Assembly: GCA_945893365.1 (NCBI GenBank) | Contig: CAMDED010000005.1 | Coordinates: forward strand, 1 to 64,000 | DNA from: Candidatus Sulfopaludibacter sp. SbA3 | GTDB lineage: Bacteria > Acidobacteriota > Terriglobia > Bryobacterales > Bryobacteraceae | Reading direction: 5' to 3' | Length of the DNA stretch: 64,000 nucleotides | Shown: piece after piece, positions 17,229 to 26,132 of the stretch | Layout: each line of letters starts with the position of its first letter | Numbering within the stretch: position 1 is the stretch's first letter | Position numbers and translations under genes: made by a program | Notes under the pieces: model-generated | The model's input: only the letters and a program-made list of their open reading frames with translations | Told to the model about the DNA's origin: nothing | Database searches by the model: none

Positions 17229-17284
17229 GTAAACCCATTCAGGAGCAAGCCGGAACTTCCATTTCGGCTCCCGGCTTCTAGACT

Positions 17285-17290
17285 AGTATA
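17285..17290 (-). promoter_or_regulatory. Promoter-like -10 element upstream of sulfotransferase unit 1
   Basis: The hexamer TATACT on the minus strand, in GTCTATACTAGTCTAG, lies 57 bp upstream of the B1 start. The same hexamer occurs at 19358-19363 and 21409-21414, 57 and 59 bp upstream of B2 and B3. No convincing -35 was found. Confidence 0.5.
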
Positions 17291-17472
17291 GACTTAGCCG
17301 CTATTCTTTGCTGTGCTGCGTCATGTGTTCGCGGCCAGGTGCGCGGGCGTTCCAACGGTAAGCCGTTCCGGGGCGTCCGATCCGGCGATGACGACGGCAA
17401 GGCGAGCCGCGCGGCTCTCGGCGGCGGACGACGAAGCGGAGAGGGAAAATGAAGCCTGTTGAGGCGCGCGGA

Positions 17473-18360
17473 TCATCCCTTTCCCCTTTCCCGCGGACCC
17501 ACCCGCGCCCTACGGAGCAGAGCGAGCTCGGCGGTTAGTTGGTGGATGGTTTCCGTGCGCTTGTCATCGGTGTCCCGGAAGGCGCGGATCTGCCGATTCA
17601 AGGATCTCCGCTCCGTTTCAAGAGCGGCGATCCGCATCGCCAGGCCGCGAATCTCTTCTTGGGACTGGTTGATGAAGCGCTCGAATCCGTCCGTCGCGGG
17701 GCAAGAGTCCGATGTTGGATCGAGAGGCAGGTAGCCAAGCTGCCTCATCAAGGCGCCGTGGCGCCTCCAGAAGATCGCTTCAACGTACGGGCTCCACTCC
17801 TCAGGCGGCCGCCATTGATAGCGCCCTTCGCACCTGAAGCGCGCGTCGTCCCGGGAAAGTTTCTCGAGGGCTGCGCGCCAAGGCAGACAGGGACGCCGGA
17901 TCCCCGTAAATGCGGCGATCTCTCCCAGCGCGCCGTCCGGATCGCGAACGGCCGATTCGTATTCGAGGAGCAAGGTAGCCGCCCGCTCCTCCAAGCTCCA
18001 CGAACGGTGATGCGAAGACCAGTCTCCGTGGGCGTTGAATCCAAGAACCAGTTCAATCACGGTTCTCGACCCGGGATCTTTCGCATTGAGGTGGTCGTAG
18101 TAGGCGAGAATAGACTCCCGCCCGTCCCGCACAACGTAAATTGCAGGATTGCCATCGTCCGGCGGACTCTGCGTTCGAATGAAGACGATCTCGTCCGCGG
18201 CTGAAGATTGCCGGTAGAAGCGCTGCCAGTCTTGCTGCCCGCCATCCGGGGCTGGGAACGACGGATTCTGCCGATGGTGAACCGGAGTACCGAAGCACTC
18301 CTCAATCAGTCGCCAGACGGCGGCGCCCGCTACCGGATAGTACCCGAGCCAGACGATCAT
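17473..18360 (-). CDS. Degenerate sulfotransferase paralogue A2 with coiled-coil tail
   Basis: 295 aa from the ATG at 18360, overlapping the B2 stop (ATGA). It carries the same replacements as the other A paralogues: YYPVAGAA instead of SYPRSGNT, RTQSPP instead of KTHLPP, and ILAYYDH instead of ILSYFH. The rest of the fold is well kept (IYVVRDGRESI, GDWSSHHRSW, RPCLPWRAALEKL, WRRHGALMRQLGY). The tail is a coiled coil ending TIHQLTAELALLRRARVG, almost the same as in A3. The shared, specific loss of catalytic positions with otherwise good conservation argues for a retained non-catalytic role. Confidence 0.75.
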   Translation of the reverse strand: MIVWLGYYPVAGAAVWRLIEECFGTPVHHRQNPSFPAPDGGQQDWQRFYRQSSAADEIVFIRTQSPPDDGNPAIYVVRDGRESILAYYDHLNAKDPGSRTVIELVLGFNAHGDWSSHHRSWSLEERAATLLLEYESAVRDPDGALGEIAAFTGIRRPCLPWRAALEKLSRDDARFRCEGRYQWRPPEEWSPYVEAIFWRRHGALMRQLGYLPLDPTSDSCPATDGFERFINQSQEEIRGLAMRIAALETERRSLNRQIRAFRDTDDKRTETIHQLTAELALLRRARVGPRERGKG

Positions 18361-19301
18361 GAGGCCGCGGACTCCGGTCCGCGAGGTTCGCTTGGCCCGG
18401 CGATGGCTGCGTCGCGCATGGCGATTTCCCTCTCTCTGGCCGCGCCGCACTCGGCGCGGAGCATGTTCACCTCGGCGGCGAGCGCTTCGAGCGCCGAAAG
18501 CCGCTCTCCGGCCGCGATCTCGAAAACTTCGCGTTCATAGATCGCTCGGGCGGCGAACTTCCGCACGCTGATCATCAGTTCCTCATAATCGGCGTCCGGG
18601 TCCGTGATAAAATCCTGTTCCGATTTCAGCGCGGGATACCCTAGCTGGTCCATTATGTTGCCGTGACAAGCCCAGAAAAGGCTCTCGATATGCGCGGTCC
18701 AGAGTCTGTCCGGCGTACTCTCGATGCGGCCTCGCCGGAAGAAATCGGGAACCAGCTCCCGCAGCTCGGGAAACGGATTCCGCCATTGCCCGACATCGCC
18801 GTCGAAACGGATAAAGTCCCTTATCCGATCGATCTCGCGCACCGGACTTTCCACCAAAGCCTCATAGCGGAGTAGAAGAGCGCCCGGCCGGCCGAGAGGA
18901 TTCCAGGCGCGAAAGTGCGTCGACCAGTCGCGATAGGTATCGCAGCCGAGAACAAGCTCGAGCATCGTCCTCTCCTCGCCCGCGAAGAATTTACAGTAAT
19001 AGTGAAAGTACGACAGAATCGCCTGACGGCCGTTGCGGACGACATAGATGCATGGCTGATCGTCCTCTGGAGGAAGATGGGTTTTCACGAAGACCGGCGA
19101 CGGTCCTTCGCAGGCTTTCTCGTAGAACTCGGGCCAGCTCTCGGGCAAGTCCTTGTGCCCGGTGGTCTTCGCGATGAAGTGCGGGACAATGCCGAACGGA
19201 GTCGATTCACGCTCATAGCTTTCGACGCCAAAACATTGCTCGAGCATCGTTCGCACAAGAGTGTTACCCGACCGGGGATAGGAGGCAATCCAGACGATCA
19301 T
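18357..19301 (-). CDS. Sulfotransferase-domain protein B2 (intact signature)
   Basis: 314 aa. SYPRSGNT is at residues 7-14, KTH at 73-75 (H75 would be the catalytic base), and R89 and S97 form the 3'-phosphate site. A DWSTHFRAWNPL segment and LLLRYEALVESP follow. The C-terminal 50 residues (ERLSALEALAAEVNMLRAE) form a coiled-coil helix. It is closely similar to B1 and B3 along its length, so the array arose by duplication of a B-A unit. Its start matches MIVWIASYPR of the other B proteins. It probably transfers sulfate from PAPS to a carbohydrate, lipid or peptide; which one cannot be read from sequence. Confidence 0.8.
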   Translation of the reverse strand: MIVWIASYPRSGNTLVRTMLEQCFGVESYERESTPFGIVPHFIAKTTGHKDLPESWPEFYEKACEGPSPVFVKTHLPPEDDQPCIYVVRNGRQAILSYFHYYCKFFAGEERTMLELVLGCDTYRDWSTHFRAWNPLGRPGALLLRYEALVESPVREIDRIRDFIRFDGDVGQWRNPFPELRELVPDFFRRGRIESTPDRLWTAHIESLFWACHGNIMDQLGYPALKSEQDFITDPDADYEELMISVRKFAARAIYEREVFEIAAGERLSALEALAAEVNMLRAECGAAREREIAMRDAAIAGPSEPRGPESAAS

Positions 19302-19357
19302 GCGATAAACCCGTAAGTGCGTGCCGGAACGTCCATTTCGGCTTCGGCGTCTAGATT

Positions 19358-19363
19358 AGTATA
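19358..19363 (-). promoter_or_regulatory. Promoter-like -10 element upstream of sulfotransferase unit 2
   Basis: TATACT on the minus strand, within GTCTATACTAATCTAG, 57 bp upstream of B2. The surrounding leader, including a CCATTTCGGC block on the plus strand, is shared with unit 1, showing the promoter was duplicated with the genes. Confidence 0.5.
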
Positions 19364-19485
19364 GACCTTGCCGCCACCCTCTGCCGACAATCGAATACAA
19401 ACTCGGGACTGGCTGAATCGGCCGCGCCAGGCCAGCCTCGGAAAGAAGGGGTTAGTCGCGAGGTTACTACTGCCATCTAAAGCGA

Positions 19486-20370
19486 TCATCGCTTTCCGTC
19501 TTCCCTGGGACCAACCCGCGCCCTGCGGAGCAAGGCGAGCTCGGCGGTAAGCTGGTGGATCGTCTCCGTGCGCTTAGTGTTAATGTCGCGCAGGGTGCGG
19601 ATTTCCCAATTCAAGGATGCCTGCGCCGATTCAAGAGCCTCGATCCGCTCCGACAGCAGGCGAATCTCGTCCTGGGGCATCGGCGGCGCGATCGCCAACG
19701 GGTCGAGGCAAAAGTCGGACGTCGGATCGAGAGGCGAGTAGCCAAGCTCCGTCATCAACGCGCCGTGGCACCTCCAAAAGAGCGACTCGACATGCGGGCT
19801 CCATACCTGAGTCGGCCGCCATCGATAGGGACCCCGGCACTTGAAACGAGGGTCGTCCTCGGAAAGTTTGCCGAAGGCGGTGCGCCAAGGCAGGCAGGGA
19901 CGCCGGATCCCGGTAAAGGCGGTGATCTCCCGTAGAGCGCTGGACGGGTCCTGAAGGACCGATTCGTATTCAAGGAGCAGCGTAGCCGCCCGCTCCGCCG
20001 GGCTCCACGAACGGTAGTGCGAAGTCCATTCTCCGTCGAAGTTGAAACCCAGAATCAGCTCGCTTACCGTCCTAATCTCATCGGAATGTTTCGCATTTGC
20101 GTGTCTGTAGTAGGCGAGAATAGACTCCCGCCCGTCCCGCACAACGTAAATTGCGGGATTGCCGTCCTGCGGCGGGAACTGCGTTCTGACGAAGACGATC
20201 TCGGCGGTGGCCGAAGATTGGTCGTAAAAACGCTGCCACTCCCGCTGACCGCCATCGGCGGCTGTGAACGACGGATTCAGGCGATGGTGAACGGGACAGC
20301 CAAAGCATTCGGAAATCAGATGCCAAACCGCCGCTCCCGCTATAGGATAGTAAGTGAGCCAAACGATCAT
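19486..20370 (-). CDS. Degenerate sulfotransferase paralogue A3 with coiled-coil tail
   Basis: 294 aa from the ATG at 20370, overlapping the B3 stop (ATGA). The 5'-phosphosulfate loop is YYPIAGAA (residues 7-14), the catalytic motif is RTQ (62-64), and the 3'-phosphate motif keeps R78 but has A86 in place of serine. The body is otherwise family-like, with FDGEWTSHYRSW, LLLEYESVLQDP and LFWRCHGALMTELGY. The tail (about 225-290) is heptad-like and ends TIHQLTAELALLRRARVG. The A proteins resemble each other more than they resemble the B proteins, so they split from B before the array expanded. Confidence 0.75.
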   Translation of the reverse strand: MIVWLTYYPIAGAAVWHLISECFGCPVHHRLNPSFTAADGGQREWQRFYDQSSATAEIVFVRTQFPPQDGNPAIYVVRDGRESILAYYRHANAKHSDEIRTVSELILGFNFDGEWTSHYRSWSPAERAATLLLEYESVLQDPSSALREITAFTGIRRPCLPWRTAFGKLSEDDPRFKCRGPYRWRPTQVWSPHVESLFWRCHGALMTELGYSPLDPTSDFCLDPLAIAPPMPQDEIRLLSERIEALESAQASLNWEIRTLRDINTKRTETIHQLTAELALLRRARVGPREDGKR

Positions 20371-21350
20371 GAGGCCGCGGCCTTCGGTCCGTGAGCTTCG
20401 GTCAGCCCGGCGTTGGCGGCGTCGCGCACGGCGATTTCCCGCTGTTCGGCCCCAAGCGCTTTCATCCGGACGCCGCGCTCGGCGCGGAGCCTGTTCTTCT
20501 CGGCCGTGAGAGTCCGCAGGGCGAAAAGTCGCTCGTTCGCCGCGATCTCGAGTACGTCGCGCTCGTACATGACCCGGGCGGCAAGCGATCTCACACTGGT
20601 TATCAGGCCCCTATAATCGGCTTCCGGGTCCCGGATGAAATCCTTTTCCGCGTTCAGCGCGGGGTACCCTAACCGATCCATAAGGCCGCCGTGAGCAGCC
20701 CAGAAAATGCGCTCCATATGGCAAGTCCAAAGTCCGTCGGGAGCCCACACGGTGCGGCCTCGCTGGAAGAACCCGGTATCCAGATCCCGCAGCCTGGAAA
20801 ACGGATTCCGCCAAGGCTTCGCGGCATGCTGGGAACGAATGAAGCGCCGGATCCGGTCAATCTCGCATTCCGGGTTTTCCACCAAAACCTCATAGCGGAG
20901 CAGAAGGGTGTTCGGGCGGCTGAACGGATCCCAGGCGCGAAAGTGCGTCGACCAGTCGCGATAGAAATCGCAGCCGAGAATCAGTTCGAGCACCGTCCTC
21001 TCCTCGGCGGGAAAGGATTTGCGGGAACGGCGATAGTACGACAGAATCGCCTGGCGGCCGTTGCGGACGACATAGATGCACGGTTGATCGTCCTCGGGAG
21101 GAAGATGCGTTTTCACGCAGACCGGCGACGGCCCAACGGCGTCTTTCTCGTGGAACTCGCGCGCGTCCCCGGACCACTCCTCTTGACCGATGGCCTCCGC
21201 GAGAATCGCCGCTCCCGAGATCTGTCGCGTGGAGCCTTGCGCAACTCCCACCGGCTTCGATTCGTAAGAATCGACGTCAAAGCAATGCTTGAGCATCATT
21301 CGCACAAGAGTATTGCCAGAGCGCGGGTAGGAGGCGATCCAGACGATCAT
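20367..21350 (-). CDS. Sulfotransferase-domain protein B3 (intact signature)
   Basis: 327 aa and slightly longer than B1 and B2, because of an insertion (about residues 36-55) before the helix that leads to the catalytic strand. It keeps SYPRSGNT, VKTHLPPEDD, YVVRNGRQAILSY, DWSTHFRAWDPF and LLLRYEVLVENPE. The C-terminal helix (about 270-320) is coiled-coil-like. It is the promoter-proximal gene of the first unit read on the minus strand. The family reaction is PAPS plus acceptor to sulfated acceptor plus PAP. Acceptor and cellular role are unknown. Confidence 0.8.
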   Translation of the reverse strand: MIVWIASYPRSGNTLVRMMLKHCFDVDSYESKPVGVAQGSTRQISGAAILAEAIGQEEWSGDAREFHEKDAVGPSPVCVKTHLPPEDDQPCIYVVRNGRQAILSYYRRSRKSFPAEERTVLELILGCDFYRDWSTHFRAWDPFSRPNTLLLRYEVLVENPECEIDRIRRFIRSQHAAKPWRNPFSRLRDLDTGFFQRGRTVWAPDGLWTCHMERIFWAAHGGLMDRLGYPALNAEKDFIRDPEADYRGLITSVRSLAARVMYERDVLEIAANERLFALRTLTAEKNRLRAERGVRMKALGAEQREIAVRDAANAGLTEAHGPKAAAS

Positions 21351-21659
21351 CAGTGAACTTAGTCGAGAGCAAGCTGGAATTCCCGATCTTGGCCCTGCCT
21401 TCCCGATAAGTATAACTCAGCGGCGATCTTATGCTGCCGAGCGGCCGCGTCAATCGCGTTCGCGTCGATGAAGCCGTTCGGAGGGCCAGGCAGCGTCGCT
21501 CTCCGGCCGTGGCTTGGCCGGATACGCAAAAGCATCGTTCCAGCACGCGGAGGATGACAGGAAGAACCGGCCGTCGCCGATCGCCGGCGGCCCCCAGCCG
21601 TTCCTGAAGACGCCGTGGGCGGTTGCGATACACTTATACAGGTGACATCCGCATTTCCT
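21351..21659. promoter_or_regulatory. Divergent intergenic region with a TATACT element
   Basis: This 309-bp gap separates B3 (minus strand) from the DUF1549/1553 gene (plus strand). It holds the minus-strand TATACT at 21409-21414, 59 bp upstream of B3. The part from about 21450 to 21640 stays open on the minus strand (HGVFRNGWGPPAIGDGRFFL...) but has no start or ribosome-binding site. It may be a gene remnant. No other feature is seen. Confidence 0.4.
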
Positions 21660-24062
21660 ATGAGACATTGTCTGTTCCTTTTCCTGGCCGTATCCCTTCA
21701 GGCGGCGGTGTCGCGGCAGCCGCTGAAACTGGTTCTCGTTCCGGCAAATCCGTTGCTGTTCGGGCAGGGCTCGAAACAGGCGCTGGTCGCGGTAGTGAAG
21801 TACTCGGACGGCACGGAAGAGGACGTGACTTCGAAGACGCGGTTCGACTCGGCGAAGCCTTCGGTGGCACGCGTCGATGCGTCGGGGGTCGTGACCGCCG
21901 CATCGAATGGCGGGGCCGTTATACGCGCCAGGTTCGGGACGCTTGAAGCATCCACCTCCGCGCTCGTGCAGCAGGGCGGCGCGCCGCAGCCCGCGAGCTT
22001 CAACGCGGACGTGATGCCGGTGCTTACCAAGTACGGGTGCAACGGCGGAAGCTGCCACGGAGCGCTCAACGGGAAGAACGGATTTAAGCTGTCGCTGTTC
22101 GGCTACGAGCCGGATGCCGACTACGAAATGATCGTGAGCAAGCACGAGGGCCGCCGCCTGAAGCTTACGGATGCGGAGCAGAGCCTGTTACTGTTGAAGC
22201 CGTCATTCGCCGTCCCGCACGGCGGCGGCAAACTGATGGGGAAAGATTCGCCCGACTACAGGACGCTTGCCGCCTGGATCGCGGGCGGGGCGAAACGGGA
22301 CCCGGCGTCCGAGCGGAGCATTGTCGCGCTGCGGGTGTATCCGCCGGAGGGCGTGCTTTTCGGTAAGGAAACATCGCGCCAATTGCTTGTGACCGCGCGC
22401 TACTCCGATGGCTCCGAACGCGACGTCACGCGCACGGTGAAATATCAATCGAACGACGATTCGATCGCTAAAGTAGGCGCGGAAGGTCTGATCACCGGCG
22501 GACGCGGGGGCGAGACGGCGATCGTCGTAAGGGCGCCTGGGATCGCGGCCGCGGCCAAGGTGGGCGTGGTGAGAGAGCTGATCGACGTCCCCGCCGTTGC
22601 GCCGTTCAACTTTATCGACGAGCACGTTTTCGCGAAGCTTCAGAAGCTGCGCATTCCGCCTGCTGGATTGGCTGGCGATGCCGTCTTCCTTCGGCGCGCT
22701 TCGCTCGACATCATCGGCCTGGTTCCCACTCCCGAAGAGGTGAATTCTTTCCTTGGCGATACGCGTCCGGACAAACGCGCCCGCGCCGTGGACGAGTTAT
22801 TGAAGCGTCCCGAATACGCCGATTTCTGGGGCATGTACTGGGGCGACCACCTGGGCAACACGAAGCAGCTTCTTTACAACAAGGGTCCGTACGTTTTCAC
22901 GCGCTGGCTGCACGACGCGTTCGCTAAAAATACGCCGTACGATCGGTTCGTGCGCGAGATGCTGACCAGCTCGGGCAACATGTTCGATGCCGCCGCCACC
23001 AGTTACTACCCGCTGATGAAGAAGGAGCAGGATCTGGCTGCGATCACGAGCCAGTTGCTGCTCGGCGTGAGCATCGAGTGCGCGCGCTGCCACAACCATC
23101 CGCTGGAACGCTGGACGCAGAACGACTTCAACGGGATGTCGGCGTTCTTCTCGCAGGTGCGCTACAAGGGCGCGGGACCGCGCAACAACGAGCGCGTGCT
23201 CTATGTCGATTACAAGCGCCAGTTCCAGCATCCCGATACGAAGCAAGTCTATCTGCCGAAACCGCTCGATGGGCGCGAAATCGCGCCGGACGAGACGACG
23301 GACAGGCGCGAATCGCTGGCGGAGTGGATGACCGCGCCGTCGAATCCGTTTTTCGCCAGGGCGATCGTCAACCGTATGTGGCGCAATTTCATGGGACGCG
23401 GACTGGTCGAGCCGGTGGACGATTTCCGCGTGACTAATCCCGCGACGAACGACCCCCTGCTCGCGGCCCTGGCGCGCGATTTCGTGGAGCACAAGTACGA
23501 TCTGCATCACCTGATCCGGACGATTACGGCGTCGCGGGCTTATCAGTTGTCGGGCGAGGCGAACGAGCACAATCGCGACGACCGGATGGCGTATTCGCGC
23601 CATTACAGCCGCAGGCTTACGGCCGAGCAACTGCTTGATTCAATCGCGCAGGCGACGGGCGTTCCCGAGGAGTTCAAGTCGCTATACCCGGGGACGCGCG
23701 CTTCGCAGTTGCCCGAGCCCGAGATCGAGTCGTATTTTCTCGAAGTGTTCGACCGTCCCAGCCGCCAGTTGATTTGCGAGCGGAAGCAGCCGCCGACGCT
23801 CAACCAGGCGCTGCATCTGATCGGCGGCGACACAATCCAGAAGAAACTGACCGATCCGCGCAATGTACTGGCGAAAATGGCGGCGAAACCGGCGGAGCAG
23901 GTGATTGACGATTTGTACCTGCGGACGGTGTCCCGGCTTCCCGACGCTTCGGAAAAGAAGGCCGCGCAACAGGCGATCTCCAAGGCCGAATCTCCGAAAC
24001 GCGGGATGGAAGATGTGTTTTGGGCGCTCCTGAATTCGAAGGAATTTCTGTACAATCATTGA
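21660..24062 (+). CDS. DUF1549/DUF1553 (PSCyt2/PSD1) cytochrome-like protein with Ig-like domains
   Basis: About 800 aa from the ATG at 21660, with a signal peptide (MRHCLFLFLAVSLQAAVS). Order of parts: a bacterial Ig-like domain (about 25-105), a cysteine motif GCNGGSCHGA typical of the family, a second Ig-like domain (about 225-310), the DUF1549 domain with a CARCH heme-type motif (about 475), then DUF1553 with SLAEWMTAPSNPFFARAIVN. These proteins are abundant in Planctomycetota, Verrucomicrobiota and Solibacter-like bacteria, paired with DUF1501 proteins. Their role is not established; a surface or periplasmic role in complex polysaccharide use has been suggested. It is followed after 7 bp by its DUF1501 partner. 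Confidence 0.88.
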   Translation: MRHCLFLFLAVSLQAAVSRQPLKLVLVPANPLLFGQGSKQALVAVVKYSDGTEEDVTSKTRFDSAKPSVARVDASGVVTAASNGGAVIRARFGTLEASTSALVQQGGAPQPASFNADVMPVLTKYGCNGGSCHGALNGKNGFKLSLFGYEPDADYEMIVSKHEGRRLKLTDAEQSLLLLKPSFAVPHGGGKLMGKDSPDYRTLAAWIAGGAKRDPASERSIVALRVYPPEGVLFGKETSRQLLVTARYSDGSERDVTRTVKYQSNDDSIAKVGAEGLITGGRGGETAIVVRAPGIAAAAKVGVVRELIDVPAVAPFNFIDEHVFAKLQKLRIPPAGLAGDAVFLRRASLDIIGLVPTPEEVNSFLGDTRPDKRARAVDELLKRPEYADFWGMYWGDHLGNTKQLLYNKGPYVFTRWLHDAFAKNTPYDRFVREMLTSSGNMFDAAATSYYPLMKKEQDLAAITSQLLLGVSIECARCHNHPLERWTQNDFNGMSAFFSQVRYKGAGPRNNERVLYVDYKRQFQHPDTKQVYLPKPLDGREIAPDETTDRRESLAEWMTAPSNPFFARAIVNRMWRNFMGRGLVEPVDDFRVTNPATNDPLLAALARDFVEHKYDLHHLIRTITASRAYQLSGEANEHNRDDRMAYSRHYSRRLTAEQLLDSIAQATGVPEEFKSLYPGTRASQLPEPEIESYFLEVFDRPSRQLICERKQPPTLNQALHLIGGDTIQKKLTDPRNVLAKMAAKPAEQVIDDLYLRTVSRLPDASEKKAAQQAISKAESPKRGMEDVFWALLNSKEFLYNH

Positions 24063-24069
24063 GGCAAGT

Positions 24070-25365
24070 ATGAAAGTCACCAACCATACGAATCTGTTCG
24101 GCAGGCGCGATTTTATGCGCATCGGATCGCTGGGCGCTCTGGGCGTGACGCTCGATCGGGCGCTGCGCGCGGCCGGCTCGACCAGTGGGCCCAAGAAGAA
24201 CCTTTCCGTGATTCTGGTTTGGCAGAGCGGCGGCTCGCCTCATCAGGATACGTTCGACATGAAACCGGACGCGCCCAAGGAATTCCGCGGCGAGTTCAAC
24301 CCGATTTCGACGAACGTGCCGGGAATCCGGATCTGCGAGCACCTGCCGGTGACGGCGAAACAGGCCGACAAATACACGATTCTGCGTTCGATGAAATCGA
24401 AGGAAAACAACCACGAGCGCGCGATCAACTATTTGCTCACCGGGTACCTGCCGCTTTCGACGCTCGAGTTTCCAAGCGTGGGCTCGGTGGTCGCGAAGCA
24501 GTTGGGCGCGAAGAACGGAATGCCACCGTATGTGGCGATTCCAAACACCTTCCCTTCCTATGGCGGCGGCTATTTGGGCGGCGAATACAATCCGTTCATT
24601 TCGGGCGACGCGAATGTATCCGGGTACAAGGTTCGGGATCTGACTCTGCCGACGGACGTCGATTGGGCGCGGGTGGACAACCGTCAATGGCTGTTAAAGC
24701 AGATGGACGACAAGTTCCGCAAGATCGACGCGAATACGGACTTCGACGCGCTCGACGCGTTCCATCAAAAAGCCTACGATCTGATGCGTTCACCCGTGGC
24801 AAAGAAAGCGTTCGCCATCCAGTCCGAGCCGGAAGCGTTGCGCGAAAGATACGGGCGGACGCCGGTGGGGCAAGGTTGTCTGCTCGCGCGGCGCTTGGTT
24901 GAGGGCGGCGTGCGGTTCGTCACGGTAGCCAAAGGCTGGCTGAATTACGACACCCACGGGGACAACTTCAACACGATGAAGAAGGTATTGCTGCCGGAGT
25001 TCGACCGCGCGTTCGGCACGCTGATCGAGGATCTGGATCAGCGCGGAATGCTCGATACGACGCTCGTGATCGCGAACGGCGAGTTCGGCCGGACGCCGAA
25101 GATCAACGCCGACGCCGGGCGCGACCACCACAACAAGGCGTGGTCGGTCGTCTTCGCCGGAGGCGGCATTCCGGGAGGCAGGGTGCTCGGAGCGACCGAC
25201 AAGACCGCGACCGAGGTCACCGACAATCCGGTGGAACCGGAAGATTTGTTGTACACGATTTACTCGATGATGGGCATCGACCCCGAACATGAGTTTCAGA
25301 CTCCGATAGGCAGACCGTCGAAGATAGTCAACGGCGGACGCATGATCCCGGGCCTTCTTGCATGA
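24070..25365 (+). CDS. DUF1501 protein exported by Tat
   Basis: 431 aa. It opens with a twin-arginine signal (GRRDFMRIGSLGALGVTL). The body is an alkaline-phosphatase/sulfatase-like fold without the usual catalytic cysteine motif: VILVWQSGGSPHQDTFDMKP near the start, the conserved NHERAINYLLTG, then GEFGRTPKINADAGRDHH and HNKAWSVVFAGGG with metal-binding-type His/Asp. It is the standard partner of the preceding DUF1549/1553 protein and is presumably folded with cofactor before export. Substrate unknown. Its stop overlaps the next start (ATGA at 25362-25365). Confidence 0.88.
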   Translation: MKVTNHTNLFGRRDFMRIGSLGALGVTLDRALRAAGSTSGPKKNLSVILVWQSGGSPHQDTFDMKPDAPKEFRGEFNPISTNVPGIRICEHLPVTAKQADKYTILRSMKSKENNHERAINYLLTGYLPLSTLEFPSVGSVVAKQLGAKNGMPPYVAIPNTFPSYGGGYLGGEYNPFISGDANVSGYKVRDLTLPTDVDWARVDNRQWLLKQMDDKFRKIDANTDFDALDAFHQKAYDLMRSPVAKKAFAIQSEPEALRERYGRTPVGQGCLLARRLVEGGVRFVTVAKGWLNYDTHGDNFNTMKKVLLPEFDRAFGTLIEDLDQRGMLDTTLVIANGEFGRTPKINADAGRDHHNKAWSVVFAGGGIPGGRVLGATDKTATEVTDNPVEPEDLLYTIYSMMGIDPEHEFQTPIGRPSKIVNGGRMIPGLLA

Positions 25366-26132
25366 GCATATTTTCGCTGAAGGGTAAAACCGCGCTGGTT
25401 GCCGGCGCGAGCAGGGGTATTGGACTGGCCATTGCGAAGTTAATGGCTGCCGAGGGCGCGCACACCATTCTTGCCGCGCGCTCAATGGATGCCCTTGAGA
25501 TCAACGTGGCGGCTCTTAAGGAGCGGGGGTTTTCGGCGAAGGCGGCGTATCTCGATTTCACGCAGCCGGACTCCATCAAAGCGCTCGCCGAGTCGATCGA
25601 ACCTCCGGACATTCTGGTGAACGTATCCGGCACCAATATTCGCAAACCGTTCGAGAAGTACACGAAGGAAGAGTACGAGATGATTATGCAGACGAATCTG
25701 CATGGCATCGTCGAACTGACGCAGCTGCTGGGCGCGAAGATGGTGGCGCGCGGGCAAGGCGGCAAAGTGGTGTTCATCGGCAGCCTCATGTCGCTGCTCG
25801 GCTTGCCGTATCTTTCCGTTTACGCCATCACGAAGGGCGCGCTTGGGCAACTGACGAAGGTGCTGGCGGCCGAATGGGGACGGCACAACATTCAGGTAAA
25901 CTGCATTGCGCCGGGTTTCATTCTGACCGACTTGAACCGCACGATGTGGCAGCAGGGGTTCATGCGCGACTGGCTGAAGGGCGCGCAGGCGAATCCGCGA
26001 ATGGGAACGCCGGAGGACATCGCACCGCTCGCCGTGCTCCTGAGCGGCGCCGGCTCCGACTATATCACGGGACAAGTGATAGCCATTGATGGCGGCTACT
26101 CAACCACCGCGGTCTGGCCTTTCGAACCGTGA
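25362..26132 (+). CDS. Short-chain dehydrogenase/reductase
   Basis: 256 aa, a classical SDR. The Rossmann motif is GASRGIGLAIAK (about 15-26), the NNAG-equivalent is NVSGTN, the catalytic serine lies in the IGSLMS strand, and YAITK carries the catalytic Tyr and Lys. IAPGFILTD and the terminal TGQVIAIDGGYS are typical of the FabG/gluconate-5-dehydrogenase-like subgroup. The substrate cannot be read. It is translationally coupled to the DUF1501 gene upstream and overlaps the heavy-metal-binding gene downstream (GTGA at 26129-26132), so it belongs to a four-gene unit of otherwise exported proteins. Confidence 0.85.
   Translation: MSIFSLKGKTALVAGASRGIGLAIAKLMAAEGAHTILAARSMDALEINVAALKERGFSAKAAYLDFTQPDSIKALAESIEPPDILVNVSGTNIRKPFEKYTKEEYEMIMQTNLHGIVELTQLLGAKMVARGQGGKVVFIGSLMSLLGLPYLSVYAITKGALGQLTKVLAAEWGRHNIQVNCIAPGFILTDLNRTMWQQGFMRDWLKGAQANPRMGTPEDIAPLAVLLSGAGSDYITGQVIAIDGGYSTTAVWPFEP

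Noticed and set aside
15343-20370. A genes as degraded pseudogenes
   Set aside because: All three keep full-length frames, ATGA coupling, good conservation of the body and the same three substitutions, which argues for retained function rather than decay.
15343-21350. CRISPR-like or simple tandem repeat
   Set aside because: The periodicity is about 2 kb and comes from paralogous genes in alternating B-A order; there are no short repeats with spacers.
21450-22145. 231-aa minus-strand frame upstream of the DUF1549/1553 gene
   Set aside because: Most of it is antisense to that gene; the remaining part (HGVFRNGWGPPAIG...) lacks a start and is at best a remnant.
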